Made by a program: the position numbers and the translations under genes
Assembly: GCA_033220425.1 (NCBI GenBank)
Contig: CM065647.1
Coordinates: forward strand, 124,001 to 188,000
Reading direction: 5' to 3'
Origin: Lepraria neglecta
Taxonomy: Eukaryota > Ascomycota > Lecanoromycetes > Lecanorales > Stereocaulaceae
Length of the DNA stretch: 64,000 bases
The notes under the pieces: model-generated
The model's input: the letters and a program-made list of their open reading frames with translations, nothing else
Database searches by the model: none
Told to the model about the DNA's origin: nothing
Shown: positions 37,131 to 48,288 of the stretch, piece after piece
How the letters are laid out: each line of letters starts with the position of its first letter
How positions within the stretch are numbered: position 1 is the first letter of the stretch

Positions 37131-37760
37131 AGTTTTTCCGATCTTCTTCGAAAGCCTTATATAGCCTAGATCGTAATATCTCTCCGATAGTTAGTATTCT
37201 TACTCCTAAAGCTATATATACCGGCACAAGTGGATATATAAATAGATGCTTGGGCGGTCTAACGCTAGGGCTAGCAGGCCTAGAAAGGCTACAACAGGTG
37301 CCCCAGCGCTAGAAAACTCCTATACCTAGGCGGTATAGACCTGGAGTGTAGATAGGCTATATATAGGCTATATATAAGGTGCGGGTAGGCGGGAAAGAAC
37401 TACTATAGCTCTAAAAGAGATAAACTCGACTGAAGAGCTAACTACTAGTAGGATACTTATATAAATAGTGCTCTCAGGAAGCATAGATCTCTCGCTATAG
37501 CCTATAGTTATAGCGTATAGCTGAAACCGTATCTAATTATAAGATATACTAATCTACAGTCCTACTATAGCGAATAGTTAATAGTATAGGACCGATCTTC
37601 CACTTCCGGCTATAAGTATACGAGATCTTCAAATTCTAGAGAGAGTATATAGTCAAGTCTAGCTAGAGTAGACTGGGTCTATTAACTATCTAAGCTTCTT
37701 AGCTAAAGTCGGTAGTATTAGCCATTAATTTAATAATCTTAAATAAGTTAATTAGCTACT
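37130..37760. other. Spacer between SNF2 copies, no gene assigned
   Basis: Mixed sequence including a less AT-rich patch at 37215-37330. The short frame at 37127-37312 has no recognisable motif. It presumably includes degraded N-terminal coding of the second SNF2 copy, but I cannot show it. Confidence 0.3.
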
Positions 37761-37769
37761 ATATAGTAT

Positions 37770-38060
37770 AGCTACTTGCAGAGACACTGATTACGAGAGG
37801 TAGAGGTAATATCGCTACCGCGTATTATAGGCGGAGCTGGGGCCAAGCTTGGGCCAAGCTGGGGCGCAGTTTGGGCCAAGTAGTGGCGGAGCTAGCGACG
37901 ACCTGGGGCGGAACCCTAGCTCGGGTCTTGGGCCAAGCTCATCTACAGCGACAACCTTATTCCCACAAATAATGATATAGCTTATAGATATTGGTTTCGA
38001 TTCGATATCTATTCGTATTAGAATAGTATAGGCTGCTTCTAATAGAGTCAACCGCTATTA
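37770..38060. repeat. Duplicated spacer block, copy 1, with GGCCAAGCT cluster
   Basis: About 260 bp directly repeated at 42365-42625. Both start near GACA[C/T]TG[A/G]TTACGAGAG, contain a cluster of GGCCAAGCTGGGGC-like units, and end near the GATTCGATTCGATAT and TAGGCTGCTT strings. Each block lies on the 5' side of an SNF2 remnant (minus strand), so it may be the repeated promoter or spacer of a tandem gene array. Confidence 0.65.
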
Positions 38061-38099
38061 ATATACTAAATTATAGGGTTTAGCGCCGACAGTACCGAA

Positions 38100-41000
38100 T
38101 TAGGCTAGTAACCTCTCATATATTAACACCCGCATCTAGTATCTTAATATCTTCAGGCTTTAATTCGTATACCTTATTAATAAATATTAACTTCTTCTCT
38201 ACCCTTACTATAACGGCCTTCTTATCCGGCGAATATTCTTAGAGAAACTTCTATATAGTATATTCCCGCTTTTAGCCTATCCGATATATTCTCTTATATA
38301 CCTACCTATCTATCCCTAAAGAGTAACAGATATCGAACTTAATAAGGTTATTAGCTATAGTAAGTATAAATCCTACGGCTATAACTCTCGTCACCGCTAT
38401 TAGAACACGTAGCCGGAAGTCCTACTTATATTTGGGCTCGGCGAGGTTATTATTATTAGGGTCGAGATACTCCTAAAAGCCATCCACTAGGGCTTTATAT
38501 ATCCCTAGCTTAGTCCTACTATAGAAAAAGCCGACTATAATATATAATACTCTCTTAATATACTATAGCCGTATTAGTAATCTATCTTTAATATAGAGAG
38601 ATACTTTATTAAGAGGGAATAGAGGTAAAGATAGTAGAGATATAGAGTAGGAATATACTTTAGAAGAAGACGAATATACTAGAGAGAGTAGTTCCGCGAT
38701 AATAGGAAAGTCGGTTATATATACTAACTTCTTATTAGAAGGGAGCGTTTATATAAGGAGATTCTCTAGGAAAGCGACCTTACTACTCCCTTTATAGACC
38801 TTAGTAACTCGCTTACGCTATAGGGATTTCTTATTATTCAGCTACTATTTCATCTTCTACGCTTCGTTAAATATATATACCAAACGCTATACTCTGACCA
38901 AGTCTACTATACCTAGTAGATCTGCCAGTACGCGTAAGCGATATATTAATATTAGGACTGTTTTATTCGCTAAGAGCGGAGCTGTACCCAGGGAGCTATT
39001 CTTTACCTAGTCCCTCTGTACCTTCTCTCGCTCCTTAGTAAGGTTATTAATAATCTAGGTATAGATATCCTAGATCTTGGTCTTCAGCGGCGGCGGGATA
39101 GTGTATTCTACTATTTTTATATGTAGGTCCGGTAGCTTAAGTAGTTCCTTACCAAATAGTAGGGTTTTATCAGTTCGTCTGATTAGAAATAATAGTAGTA
39201 TTTTAGGGAAATACTCTTCCGCCTCTAAAAGCTCGTTTCTCTTTTCAGCGATAGTCTTCTTCTACTACCCTTTATTATTTACGTTTAGATAGCTTATAAA
39301 CGCCTTTCCCTATCTCTCTATAAACGCTAATCTATAATTATAGTATTAGGATTCGTCCTTCTTCGACTAGCTCAGTTACTCGAGATAAGATATAGAACCT
39401 ATAAAGTCGCCGGGGGAGGTATTAATAGGTATCCCTGAGAGGAACTATTTATATAGTCAGTTATCGTTATAGAAGCCCGGATATTCGCCAAAGTTAGTAT
39501 CTCTAAGATCCGCGAATTTGCCGTTAAGTCCCCTAATAAACGTTATAATATTAGTAGTAGCGTTTTTCTACCTATAGGCTTCGTTAAAGATAATACGGCT
39601 GTAATATACCCTATATTAACTATTGAATTTTCTCCCTATTCGTTTTTTTCCTATAATTTAGACCTACGTCTTCGATAGATTTTTATTTATAAGTTTCTTA
39701 TAAGACTATAGAGTTATAATATAGAAGACACGAGTCTATCCTGGTTTTAGCTTCCAGTTATCGCCTATAACAATATTATTATAGTCCCTTTTACGATTAA
39801 ATTAGTATTGCTTTAGGGCGAGGGGGGCCTAGTTCTAGATCAGGATAATCTTGACCTTATATTTTCCCCCGCTTTTTCTAAATATCTTATAGATTTCGTT
39901 AATCTATATACTAATATTTCCTAGAGGGATAATTAAAAGAATAGGCCCGCGCTTCGGCTTGAGCTGAGAGGTATATAAGGTTTCTACGTATAGGTAGGGA
40001 AAGGGTAGATTAGGCTGGCTGGGATAGACGGTATCACTTGGCTATTTATAGCTCTCCCCCGAGGGTTGATAGTACTTATAAGCTATTTCGCTATTCTTGA
40101 CTCTCGATATATCGATTTTATACTATATAATATCTAGGAATATCTCGAAATAGCAGACGAAAAGCTTAGTAAATGTCTAGAGTAGGCCAAGTTAGCCTGA
40201 GCTCCGCCCCAGCTTGGCCCAAGCCCGGCGCAAGCTTTTATACCTAGGTACGCAGAAGGGTACATACCTTACCTAGTCCTATATTATTAGTAAGCTAACC
40301 TCCCTTATATTCGCCCCTCTCGTAGAAAATTATCTAGAAACCCGCGATAAGTTAATATTTATATAGGGTGACCTCGAGGCTAATAATCTTGACTATAACA
40401 GCTTGATCGGTCTTGTTCGGTAGATATTCGACGATTTCATAATCTCGAACCTAGTTATCCTCGTCCTACTACTTGTAAAGTAGGGAATTCTATATCGCTA
40501 TAAATCTAGATAAAACGTTAGCTAATAGCCAAGTTTAGTAGATACAATATATACTTTTCCTGCAGGGCTTCAGGATTATTATTATCCTCCTTCTCGCTAT
40601 TATCTATAAAAATCGAGCTTTTATTATTACCTATAGCGTTATCCTCGTTAATAGTTATATTCTTTATACTAAATAGCGACTCTAGTAGCTTTAGTATTAC
40701 GATTAATAACCGCGGAGCGCTCTTATTTTCTTTTTTACTCCCCTCCTTACTACTTATATTATAGTCTAGATCGAAGGATAAGGAACGGCCTATATAACGC
40801 GTACGGCGTATACAGCGCGAGGGAGGATAGATAGTATCTTCGTTATCTTTACTAGAGGGATCCTTTCGCGGGGATAGAGTTCTCGGCTATTAACCTTGGT
40901 ACGATAGTAGCTTAGCTTTTCTAGACCCTAGAGACGTTAATCACGAAGTACTATATAGGTCTAGGATAATTATAATAACCTACTATCCTTTGCCTATAAG

Positions 41001-42050
41001 CCTTCTATATACCCTATTACCCGACTATCTCCCTTAGACGAAGGAGCTTTCTTCTTAGACGCCTGCGCCTTAGGCGAGACCAGTCTAGATTTCTCCTTAT
41101 TTAACTTATATAATTTCGAGAGGTAGTAGGAAGAGAGATATAGATCTAATTATAGTATTAGCTTGGCCACGATATCATATAGAAAAGAATTATATACCTA
41201 GGCTAATCCGGCCTTCCGCTACCGGTAAAAGGATCTAAAAGAGATTCTCGCAGCGTCGCTGGCCTTATAAATACCGAATAGTATTATAGAGATATCGGTT
41301 GTTTATAATAGGCTTTAGGGTCTTAAATAGCCCGGTAACTAAGTACTTATTACTGTCTTTTATAAGATTATCGGCCTTAAGGAGTTCGAGTAATACTATA
41401 AATAAGAGGTCACTGATCTCTAATTAGGACTCTAACTTCTGAACTCCGGGGTATTTCAGTATAGCGGCACTATAGGTATACTAGTAGCTACTATCGGGAC
41501 GACCACGGCGAATAACGATCCCTAGCTCGCTGATAGGTCGAACTGGCCCTTCGTAGACGGCCGGTAAGGGTACAACGGACGTAGACGTCAATCTAGAATA
41601 CTCCGATATAGCTATTCTCCTATACTCAGATTTTGCTTCGGGGTCAGGTTTAACCCTAAATCGCTTCTCTGAGATTAGGTAGGAGACTAGGCTTTTCCCG
41701 GCCTAGAGTTTCTACTCGTCGGTAGCGTTCGGGTTAGTATTTAAGTTATTAGCGAATTATTATACCTATTTTTTAGTAATCGCGGTCGACTTAGTTTAGT
41801 TAGTAGATCGGTAATCAGGAACGGTTCTGTCTTCTGGCTCTAGTAAACCGGCTACTCTGATCGCTGGCTCTAGCCACGCTATCCAGTTCCTCTATACTCT
41901 ATTTTAGGTAGCGTTATCTGCGAATTACAGGCTACTTATAATATATATCTTAGTAAATTATCTTAGGGGCTATTAACTCTGGTCGAAGCCTTAGAAGCCT
42001 AATATAGTATACGGGGTAAGGGGCTAAGATATAAAAGGTGAGGGATAAGT
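38100..42050 (-). pseudogene. SNF2-family ATPase/helicase pseudogene, main copy
   Basis: Minus-strand gene remnant. From N to C: a long N-terminal region (about 42000-40300) of no recognised domain. Then an N-lobe motif resembling PILLIIPLGNISI (about 39950). Then a DEAH-box equivalent reading RIIFNEAYR (about 39573-39605). Then the SNF2 segment RRTDKTLLFGKEL (about 39150-39185). Then a C-lobe with LTIANNLIKFDI (about 38370-38410) and the motif VI hallmark KRIYRIG (about 38260-38320). These are signature blocks of Swi2/Snf2 DNA translocases, which remodel chromatin or displace DNA-bound proteins. No GKT Walker A could be picked out. Stops fall mostly at would-be Gln/Trp codons, consistent with RIP. 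It could be a host gene family member or transposon cargo. Confidence 0.7.
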
Positions 42051-42364
42051 AATTAGGCTTGTCTAAGCTTGGTAATAGTAGGTACCGTATTATCTGGTAA
42101 ATATCGTCGAATTAGAATATAAGTAGCGTTAGTAGTAGATAAAGGTAGCTAGTATTATCTAAGATTAATAAGAAGAGATAGAATATTATAAAAGAAGATA
42201 GTAGGTAACGACTTTATTTATAAATTCACTGAAAATTCTACGCGCCAAGACTACCGTATTATTTACAAATTCATATAAAGAGCCTAGTATCCGATCCTCC
42301 AGACGAGAGTACCAAATAGTTATAAGTAGTTCACGAGCTTTAGGCTAATATAATATAGCGTATT

Positions 42365-42625
42365 ATAGAGACATTGGTTACGAGAGATAGAGGTAATATT
42401 ACTATTATATATTCTGAATAGAGCTGGAGCGGAGCTTAGGCCAAGCTGGGGCCAAGCTAAGGCCTACCTAAGGCGAAACCTTGGCTCGGGTCTTAGGCCG
42501 AGCTTACCTAGAGCGACGACCTCATTCCTATAAATAATGGCGTTTCTTATAAACATTGGATTCGATTCGATATAATATATATTTATACTAGAACTATCTA
42601 GGCTGCTTGAGCTAAGGACTGACGC
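42365..42625. repeat. Duplicated spacer block, copy 2, with GGCCAAGCT cluster
   Basis: Direct repeat of 37770-38060, about 4.6 kb away, upstream (minus strand) of the main SNF2 remnant. Confidence 0.65.
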
Positions 42626-43783
42626 CGACGTAAAATATACAATTATACTAGAAGTATAAATAGTATAATAACACCCTAATCTGATATAACTACTTACATT
42701 CTATATCACTTATAGTATCTTTAATATCTTCTAATAGCAGTAACTACTCTATTTACTATCCCTTCACGACCAACTTTGTTCATCAATCGTCTATATACGA
42801 AATACCAATATAAATCATACTATAGACAACTATATAGCCGTCCGGTATATACGTATTTAGCCAGATCAGCTATACTATCGAGTTCTATAGTTTCTAGAGT
42901 CTTCTCTCTATCTTAACTACTATCGTCTTTCTATTTCTAGCCTTCTAGTATTATAAAGAGGCTTAAATCTAGGGCTTAAGCCTAGTACCGGTAGAGGACT
43001 TAAATTGTACCTTCTCTTTTTTAAGGTCGACTGGAACTACGGCGGTATCGAAGATAGTAGAGGAGCGCTGGGATACGGTAGGGAAGGGCTTATCGGTATC
43101 GAAGGTAGTAGAGGAGGGCTAGATAGGAAGACTTCTAACAATAAAGCCGTTAATAACGATGTACTCTTATAGTCTATCTCTAGCGAACCTATCCTAGTAC
43201 CGTTCGCGTAGAGAGATAGTTCTAACTCTTTAAAGAGATTATCCTCAAGGCTTAAATCCTTTACGCTCAGTTCGATATAAATCCTCCCGTATAAATACTC
43301 TTCCCTTAGGTCTATATTCAGTCGATCCTAGTTATTACCGCTTAACCTAAACCGCAGGTCTATATATAGCTGCTCTACTAGAGGCTTCAGCTCTCCTCGC
43401 TACTCGGGCAGGAGGTAGTAAGTCTCAGGGACCATCGACAGCATCCCCAGAATAGCGTATATATACTATTAGTACCGTTGAAAAAATACCGTATCGATAC
43501 AGTCGACATCTTTCTAATTAGAAGGGATCTCTGGATAGGGAGGCTAGAACCGGGCGGAGTTCTCGAAAGTGACGGCGGGGAATAGATTCGGAGGGGCGAG
43601 ATCGTCTATAGTAGTAGCTATACATAGGTCTAGGGACGAAGAGAGGGTACAGGATACATATTATATATACTCCCTATACCAGGACGACCGAATCCGGGAT
43701 AGTAACAGAAGTGCCAGTTATCAGACACCTGGGCCAAGAGCTTAGGCTAAGAACTTGGGCCAAGTACCTAGGCCAGGAACTTG
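42626..43783 (-). other. Coding-like minus-strand stretch of unknown nature
   Basis: No recognised gene. Minus-strand frames between about 43700 and 42750 are protein-like in places, for example a segment near 42840-42930 that faintly resembles a BTB/POZ fold (KYVYTGRL). This is too weak to call. GGCCAAG/CTTGGCC units cluster at 43725-43790. Confidence 0.3.
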
Positions 43784-44089
43784 GGGAACTTCTATACCTC
43801 AGGCGGTCTAAAATTTATTACCGTACGGCCCCCCGCTCTAATTTCTTAGTAAGCCCCATAGTAATTTGAGCGCGACGCGTGTATAAATATAAATATACCT
43901 CGCTATCGCCTATCTTACTGTTACTAATTCTACCCTATTACTTGCCAGTATTCTTGTATATATTGATAATAGTATTCAGCAGAGAATACCTCGCTGCTAT
44001 ATCTTTACCTCTACCCCGCCGCCTCTCGCAGATATAGATTAAGCAGCCCTGCGAGATTCCCCCTAGCTTAGATGATTCTGACTATAACT

Positions 44090-45093
44090 CTTTAAACTCG
44101 CGGTTCCAGTAGCCTGAACCTGGAGAGGTTGATCTGAATTTGACGCAGGAGTGGCTAGCTCGCCAGCCAGTAGATGATTGGCTATCCTCTATACCAAGCA
44201 GCCAGGATCAATAGAGTCAAGACACTTGGTCTTAGCGCTCACCGCCGCCTTAATCGCCTCCTCCTCCTCCTCCTCCTCCTCCTCCTTCTCCTCCTCCTAT
44301 ACTAAAGCGGAAGCCTACTTCCGCCCTCGATACGCAAGAACCTCCGCGTAAGAGGTCTATACAGAAGCACTCCTCCCTTGACGCGTTTGTTGACCAACCA
44401 TCCCCTTACACAAAGTCGACTCTTATCTAGCTACCGCTAGAGCTTAAAGTAATACGAGAAGCTGTTTTCTTATTGGATAGGTCTATAGTATAGACCCTAG
44501 AGCAATATCAGCAGTATTGGCCTTTTATGGATAACTTCTAGGTGTATAATCAGACGCGTCAAATGACGAGTAAAAATACCTAGGTCTCTTACTGGTACTA
44601 CCGCCTTTGGAAAGGCGACACCCGCTAATTAGAAGAGATGGCAATTTATATTCGAAGATAGTGGCTTTAAAATCTATAAGATAGCTATAAAGACATTTAT
44701 AGTAGATAAGGTCAACTCGGGGGTCTAAGCAGGTATATATTAGAGGTCCGCGAGGTTCTTGATAATATTAAGAACCGTTTTTATGATCTAGAAGAAGCCA
44801 CTACGTCATTTAACGACGAATACCGCGAGCGCGTTAGCATACTATAGGTTTAGATGCTCCGCAAGTTGACAGGACCAATTCGTCTATAGGGGGTGCAGCA
44901 AGCACTGGAAGAACTAGGGCAAGATGGTTATGATATATCGAGGCTACAAGCTCCGGAGGGGTGGTAACACGTCGATAACGTTTGCCGTAGATACTACAGT
45001 GAGGATGAGGGTTAGCTAGAACACTCCCATAATATTATCAATGAATTCTGGCGCCAGCAAGGTCCCATGATCCCCCGAGAATTATGGCAGTGA
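44090..45093 (+). pseudogene. Coding remnant inside the inverted-repeat element
   Basis: One plus-strand frame runs with about a dozen stops, mostly at would-be Gln codons, to a TGA at 45091-45093. In order: an acidic N-terminal part, a polyproline run encoded by a CTC microsatellite (44257-44299), then an aromatic-rich segment (EQYQQYWPFMDNF near 44500). Last is a helical C-terminal half (LEEATTSFNDEYRERV near 44795, ALEELGQDGYDIS near 44905). I do not recognise the family. The proline run followed by folded sequence suggests a regulatory or structural protein rather than an enzyme. Confidence 0.4.
44257..44299 (+). repeat. CTC trinucleotide microsatellite
   Basis: About fourteen CTC/CCT units with one TTC interruption, in frame as proline codons of the surrounding remnant. 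Confidence 0.9.
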
Positions 45094-45399
45094 GCCAACT
45101 CCGCCCGCTCCGCCGTACACCAAATTTCCGCCCTGTAGCGGAGCTGCAGCTGCTGGTCTTCCGCCAGACCGCTCCAGGGGCGGCAGCGACGTCTGCGCCG
45201 GCGACATAGCATCGCCAGCGAGGTGTATAGTTCGCGCTCTAATCCCTACCAAAAATAGGTGTAATCTAGAGCGGGAACCATGTATTGAACTAGCTATGTA
45301 ATTTTTTTAGACCGCCTGAGGTATAGAAACTCCCGGAACTTGCGCCAGTGCTTTAGGGCCTAAACCCTCCCAAAGGTATCGCGTACTAATTCTTTGTTT

Positions 45400-46649
45400 A
45401 CTTAGCACGCTTTCTATATTCCTCTACAGGCGATAGGAAGAAAGACGGCTTTCTACAGCGACTTTCTATTACTAAAGACCCCTCTACTATAACTAGATAA
45501 TACGAAGCCTGTAGGTTTATCTCCAAGTCCGGTAATAACTCGGTACTCACGCGTCACGTTAATAAATACCTCGTAGTACGCGGTATAAAGAGAAGGCGAA
45601 TAGTTCGCGACAAAGCCATTAGTGTAAGAGAGGATTAAGTACTCCTCTATCTAGGTATAGATATTAATATCGACGACGACGAGACGAACGAAAACGGACC
45701 GATATTGGTCCCTGCGGTAGAAGAGGATGACCTGGTGACCCCCGCTGTTAGTAAAGGCTATCGCTATTGGTAAGACGTACTGACGAAGATAGATACCTAT
45801 CGAACCCGCGATAAACGCCTTCCCAATCGCGCCACAGACATCTAGTACTCGATTAACATCCTTATCGATTAGAATTATAATATATTAGGCAGCGACGGGC
45901 AAGTAGGCTAGGGAACCAATTGCCGATATCGAAAAGGTAGATGTATTCGCACGAGGCCCTGACCCTAATAATCTTTACTACCCCTTTAAGGGTGAAACCC
46001 AGTATATAATAGCCCAATAGCTCTTCCGAAACAAGTGCTCCAAAGGGGGCGTAAACGACCTCGCCAAGAACCTAGACTTATAAGCAATTCGGCCATACTA
46101 CGGGTTTAGTTCTGTAGAAGAATAGCAAGGTAATATAGAAGCAGTCCTATAGGGGATCGAAGATGATTATTAGCTCGAGGAATCCTTTACTATTCGCTCG
46201 AATATTATTAGGGCTCGGTTACCAGAATATACTATACGCTTTCGAAACGTGATCAATATAGTATAGTTCCTTCTAGGACACAGGCCCTTCCAAGACTATT
46301 TGGTATACGTACTGGTTCAGCAATTTAATACTAATGACGACCGGTTATAGAGCGAGATATATACCGGTGACTGGTAGTAGGAGATATAAGAGAAACTGCC
46401 AGATGGAGCAACGGCGGTACTACTCTTATTATCTACCGATAAGATAGTACTTATATAGTATTATAGTGACCTATCCGTATGGCCTATTTATCTAATAGTC
46501 GGTAACCTGGATAAAGCGACGCGTATAAGCCAAACTCGGCCGGGGTTCGTGCTGCTGGGCATAATACCAGTAGTCAAGATAGGGACTAAGTACGCCGAGT
46601 ACCTAAAGTATAAGGTATACTACACCGTAATGGGACTTATGCTAAAACG
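45400..46649 (+). pseudogene. Plavaka-type DNA transposase remnant, 3' truncated
   Basis: A plus-strand frame with family landmarks of fungal Plavaka transposases (CMC/CACTA-related superfamily). It has a C2H2-like N-terminal zinc finger (CRFISKSGNNSVLTRHVNK, about 45510-45565) and NLYYPFKGETQYI (about 45970-46010). Next come CSKGGVNDLAKNLDL (about 46035), EIYTGDW (about 46350-46373), LLSTDKIVLI (about 46430-46455) and WPIYLIVGNLDKA (about 46480-46515). It ends in LLGIIPVVK. About a dozen stops interrupt it, many at Trp/Gln codons. It is cut at 46650 by C1, and the catalytic C-terminal half is not found after C1. It once mobilised DNA and is now dead. Confidence 0.75.
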
Positions 46650-46852
46650 TGTCAGGGGCCTGCCTAGAGCGAGTCGATAGGGGTGTAATATGACTAGGAG
46701 AATATATCTAAGGAGAGAAGATAGATACATGAAGCCTGCGCGTCTTGGAGACGCGCCAAGCCGCTAGCCATAAGCGGTTATCGAACGTTCGATAACTATA
46801 CTCCATACTACGCGTATCGGTATAACCAGTGAGCAAAGGCCAAGCTGTGACA
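46650..46852 (-). repeat. 3' LTR of C1 (203 bp)
   Basis: TGTCAGGGGCC...GCTGTGACA. It interrupts the Plavaka remnant. Confidence 0.9.
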
Positions 46853-47139
46853 CTACCCCCCCCTTAAGCAAGTATCGTCCCTAATACGTAAGGCCAGACG
46901 ACTATAGCGGATTCGAACTTCCAGGCTTGTTTGGATAGCGCGCATAGAAGTCGTCGACCATGTCTTGAGCGTTACCAAATTCGTCGCTATCCGTATAGTA
47001 CTATTAGCGGTCCGGTTGCTGCTCGTTCTTCTACCGGACCCTGAACTATAGATATCGATTACGCCCGAATAGTCGAGTATCCAAGATATCGTCGATCTCC
47101 TACTCCTCCTAGCTATCTACTATGACAGGTCTTGGCGGC

Positions 47140-47361
47140 TCCGTTTACTAACTAGGTAGAGGGTCTATAGCCGCTTTTCGTAGTAGACTGGGGTGGAAGA
47201 TATTATATATTTGTATGCTTGCTGGGAGTTCTAGGCGGTAGGATGATCTAACTTTATCTAATACCCTAAACGGTCCTAGTATCTTGTCATCCAGTTTCTT
47301 ACTCGGATATTCTATACTTATATTCTGACTGGATAGGAATACTATATCTCCTTCGTTTATG
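47140..47361 (-). other. Integrase C-terminal part of C1
   Basis: A minus-strand open stretch typical of the chromovirus integrase C-terminus, with KKLDDKILGPF (about 47300) followed by YRLELP and IFHPSLLRKA (about 47180). In this family the segment joins integrase core to chromodomain. It is part of the C1 fossil, separated from the rest by the fold-back insertion. Confidence 0.75.
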
Positions 47362-47476
47362 GCCCGGAAAGATATGGGATATCCTATAGAATATCCCAAG
47401 GGTTGGGTATGGGATTCCGGTATGGGATGGGATTAGAAGATCCTAAATCCCATATCTTTTAGGAGATATGGGATGG

Positions 47477-47853
47477 GATCTTAATGGGATATCCCACGAT
47501 ATGGGATATTAGTGGGATTATCTAATAGTACGGGATATTTTCGGGATATCCTAGTGGCGGATAAGATAAGACCTATATAAAGTATACTTAGAATTTCTAG
47601 TCATCGTTCTAGTCATCAAAACTTCAAATATTTTTTTGAATATTCTATAATATATGATATTCTAGTAGAAAATATAGAATTATAGAATATTCAAAAAAAT
47701 ATTTGAAGTTTTGATGACTAGAACGATGACTAGAAATTCTAAGTATACTTTATATAGGTCTTATCTTATCCGCCACTAGGATATCCCGAAAATATCCCGT
47801 ACCATTAGATAATCCCACTAATATCCCATACCGTGGGATATCCCATTAAGATC
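47477..47853. repeat. Large palindrome: 174-bp arms, 29-bp loop
   Basis: The left arm (47477-47650) and right arm (47680-47853) are near-identical inverted copies around an AT-rich loop (47651-47679). The inner 100 bp appear identical, and single mismatches appear further out. In single-stranded form this would make one long hairpin. The near-perfection suggests a recent origin or gene conversion between the arms. Confidence 0.95.
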
Positions 47854-47862
47854 CTATACCTC

Positions 47863-48288
47863 TGTTACGACCCACGTCCGATCGTTTACCTAACGGTGCG
47901 ATAACCGGGTATGGGTGTATATCTTATGCTTCTGTGGGAGAGGAGTCACTCAGGTAGAATGGCAGTCTTCTTTGGATGTAGGTAGTTAATGCGTTCTATG
48001 TTGATAACTAGTAAAGTATAGTGCAAGGAGTATCAGGAAGATTAACCAAGTAATGGTTTACCAAGTTGAACACACTGTTCCAAACAATGGGCAAAGCCCC
48101 GTATATATAGACATAAGAAATCCTGCCAAGCAATCCATAAGCGTTATAAGCGCACGGCGCTCATTGCGCTCATCATTCTTGAGCGCCATGAGCGCACAGC
48201 GCTCGTTGCGCTCATCGCTTCAGCTACTAGTCCTGTCTGTAGTGCCTTATCCTATAGGACAGTCCTATTAGAACCAAGGGTTCTAATA
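47863..48288 (-). repeat. 3' LTR of D (426 bp)
   Basis: TGTTACGACCC...GGTTCTAATA. The end carries a 10-bp-arm terminal hairpin like that of E. Confidence 0.92.

Larger units (their letters stand above)
43784..45336 (+). mobile_element. 1.55-kb element with long imperfect inverted repeats
   Basis: The left end reads CTTCTATACCTCAGGCGGTC (43789-43808). Its inverted counterpart, GACCGCCTGAGGTATAGAAA, is at 45310-45329. Weaker inverted similarity continues inward for about 150 bp (the GCTCTAAT and AGCGCGA strings on both sides). Between them is a plus-strand coding remnant that is not a recognisable transposase. The outer limits are uncertain because the flanks are also CTTGGCC-rich, and no clear target duplication was found. 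It is likely a non-autonomous DNA transposon that has picked up a gene fragment. Confidence 0.55.

Noticed and set aside
37815-38051. 78-codon minus-strand frame with repeated Gly-Pro
   Set aside because: It is produced by the GGCCAAGCTGGGGC cluster in the duplicated spacer block, not by a gene.
45012-45212. 66-codon minus-strand frame rich in Arg and Cys
   Set aside because: It is antisense to the coding remnant in the inverted-repeat element and across its right repeat, with no supporting features.
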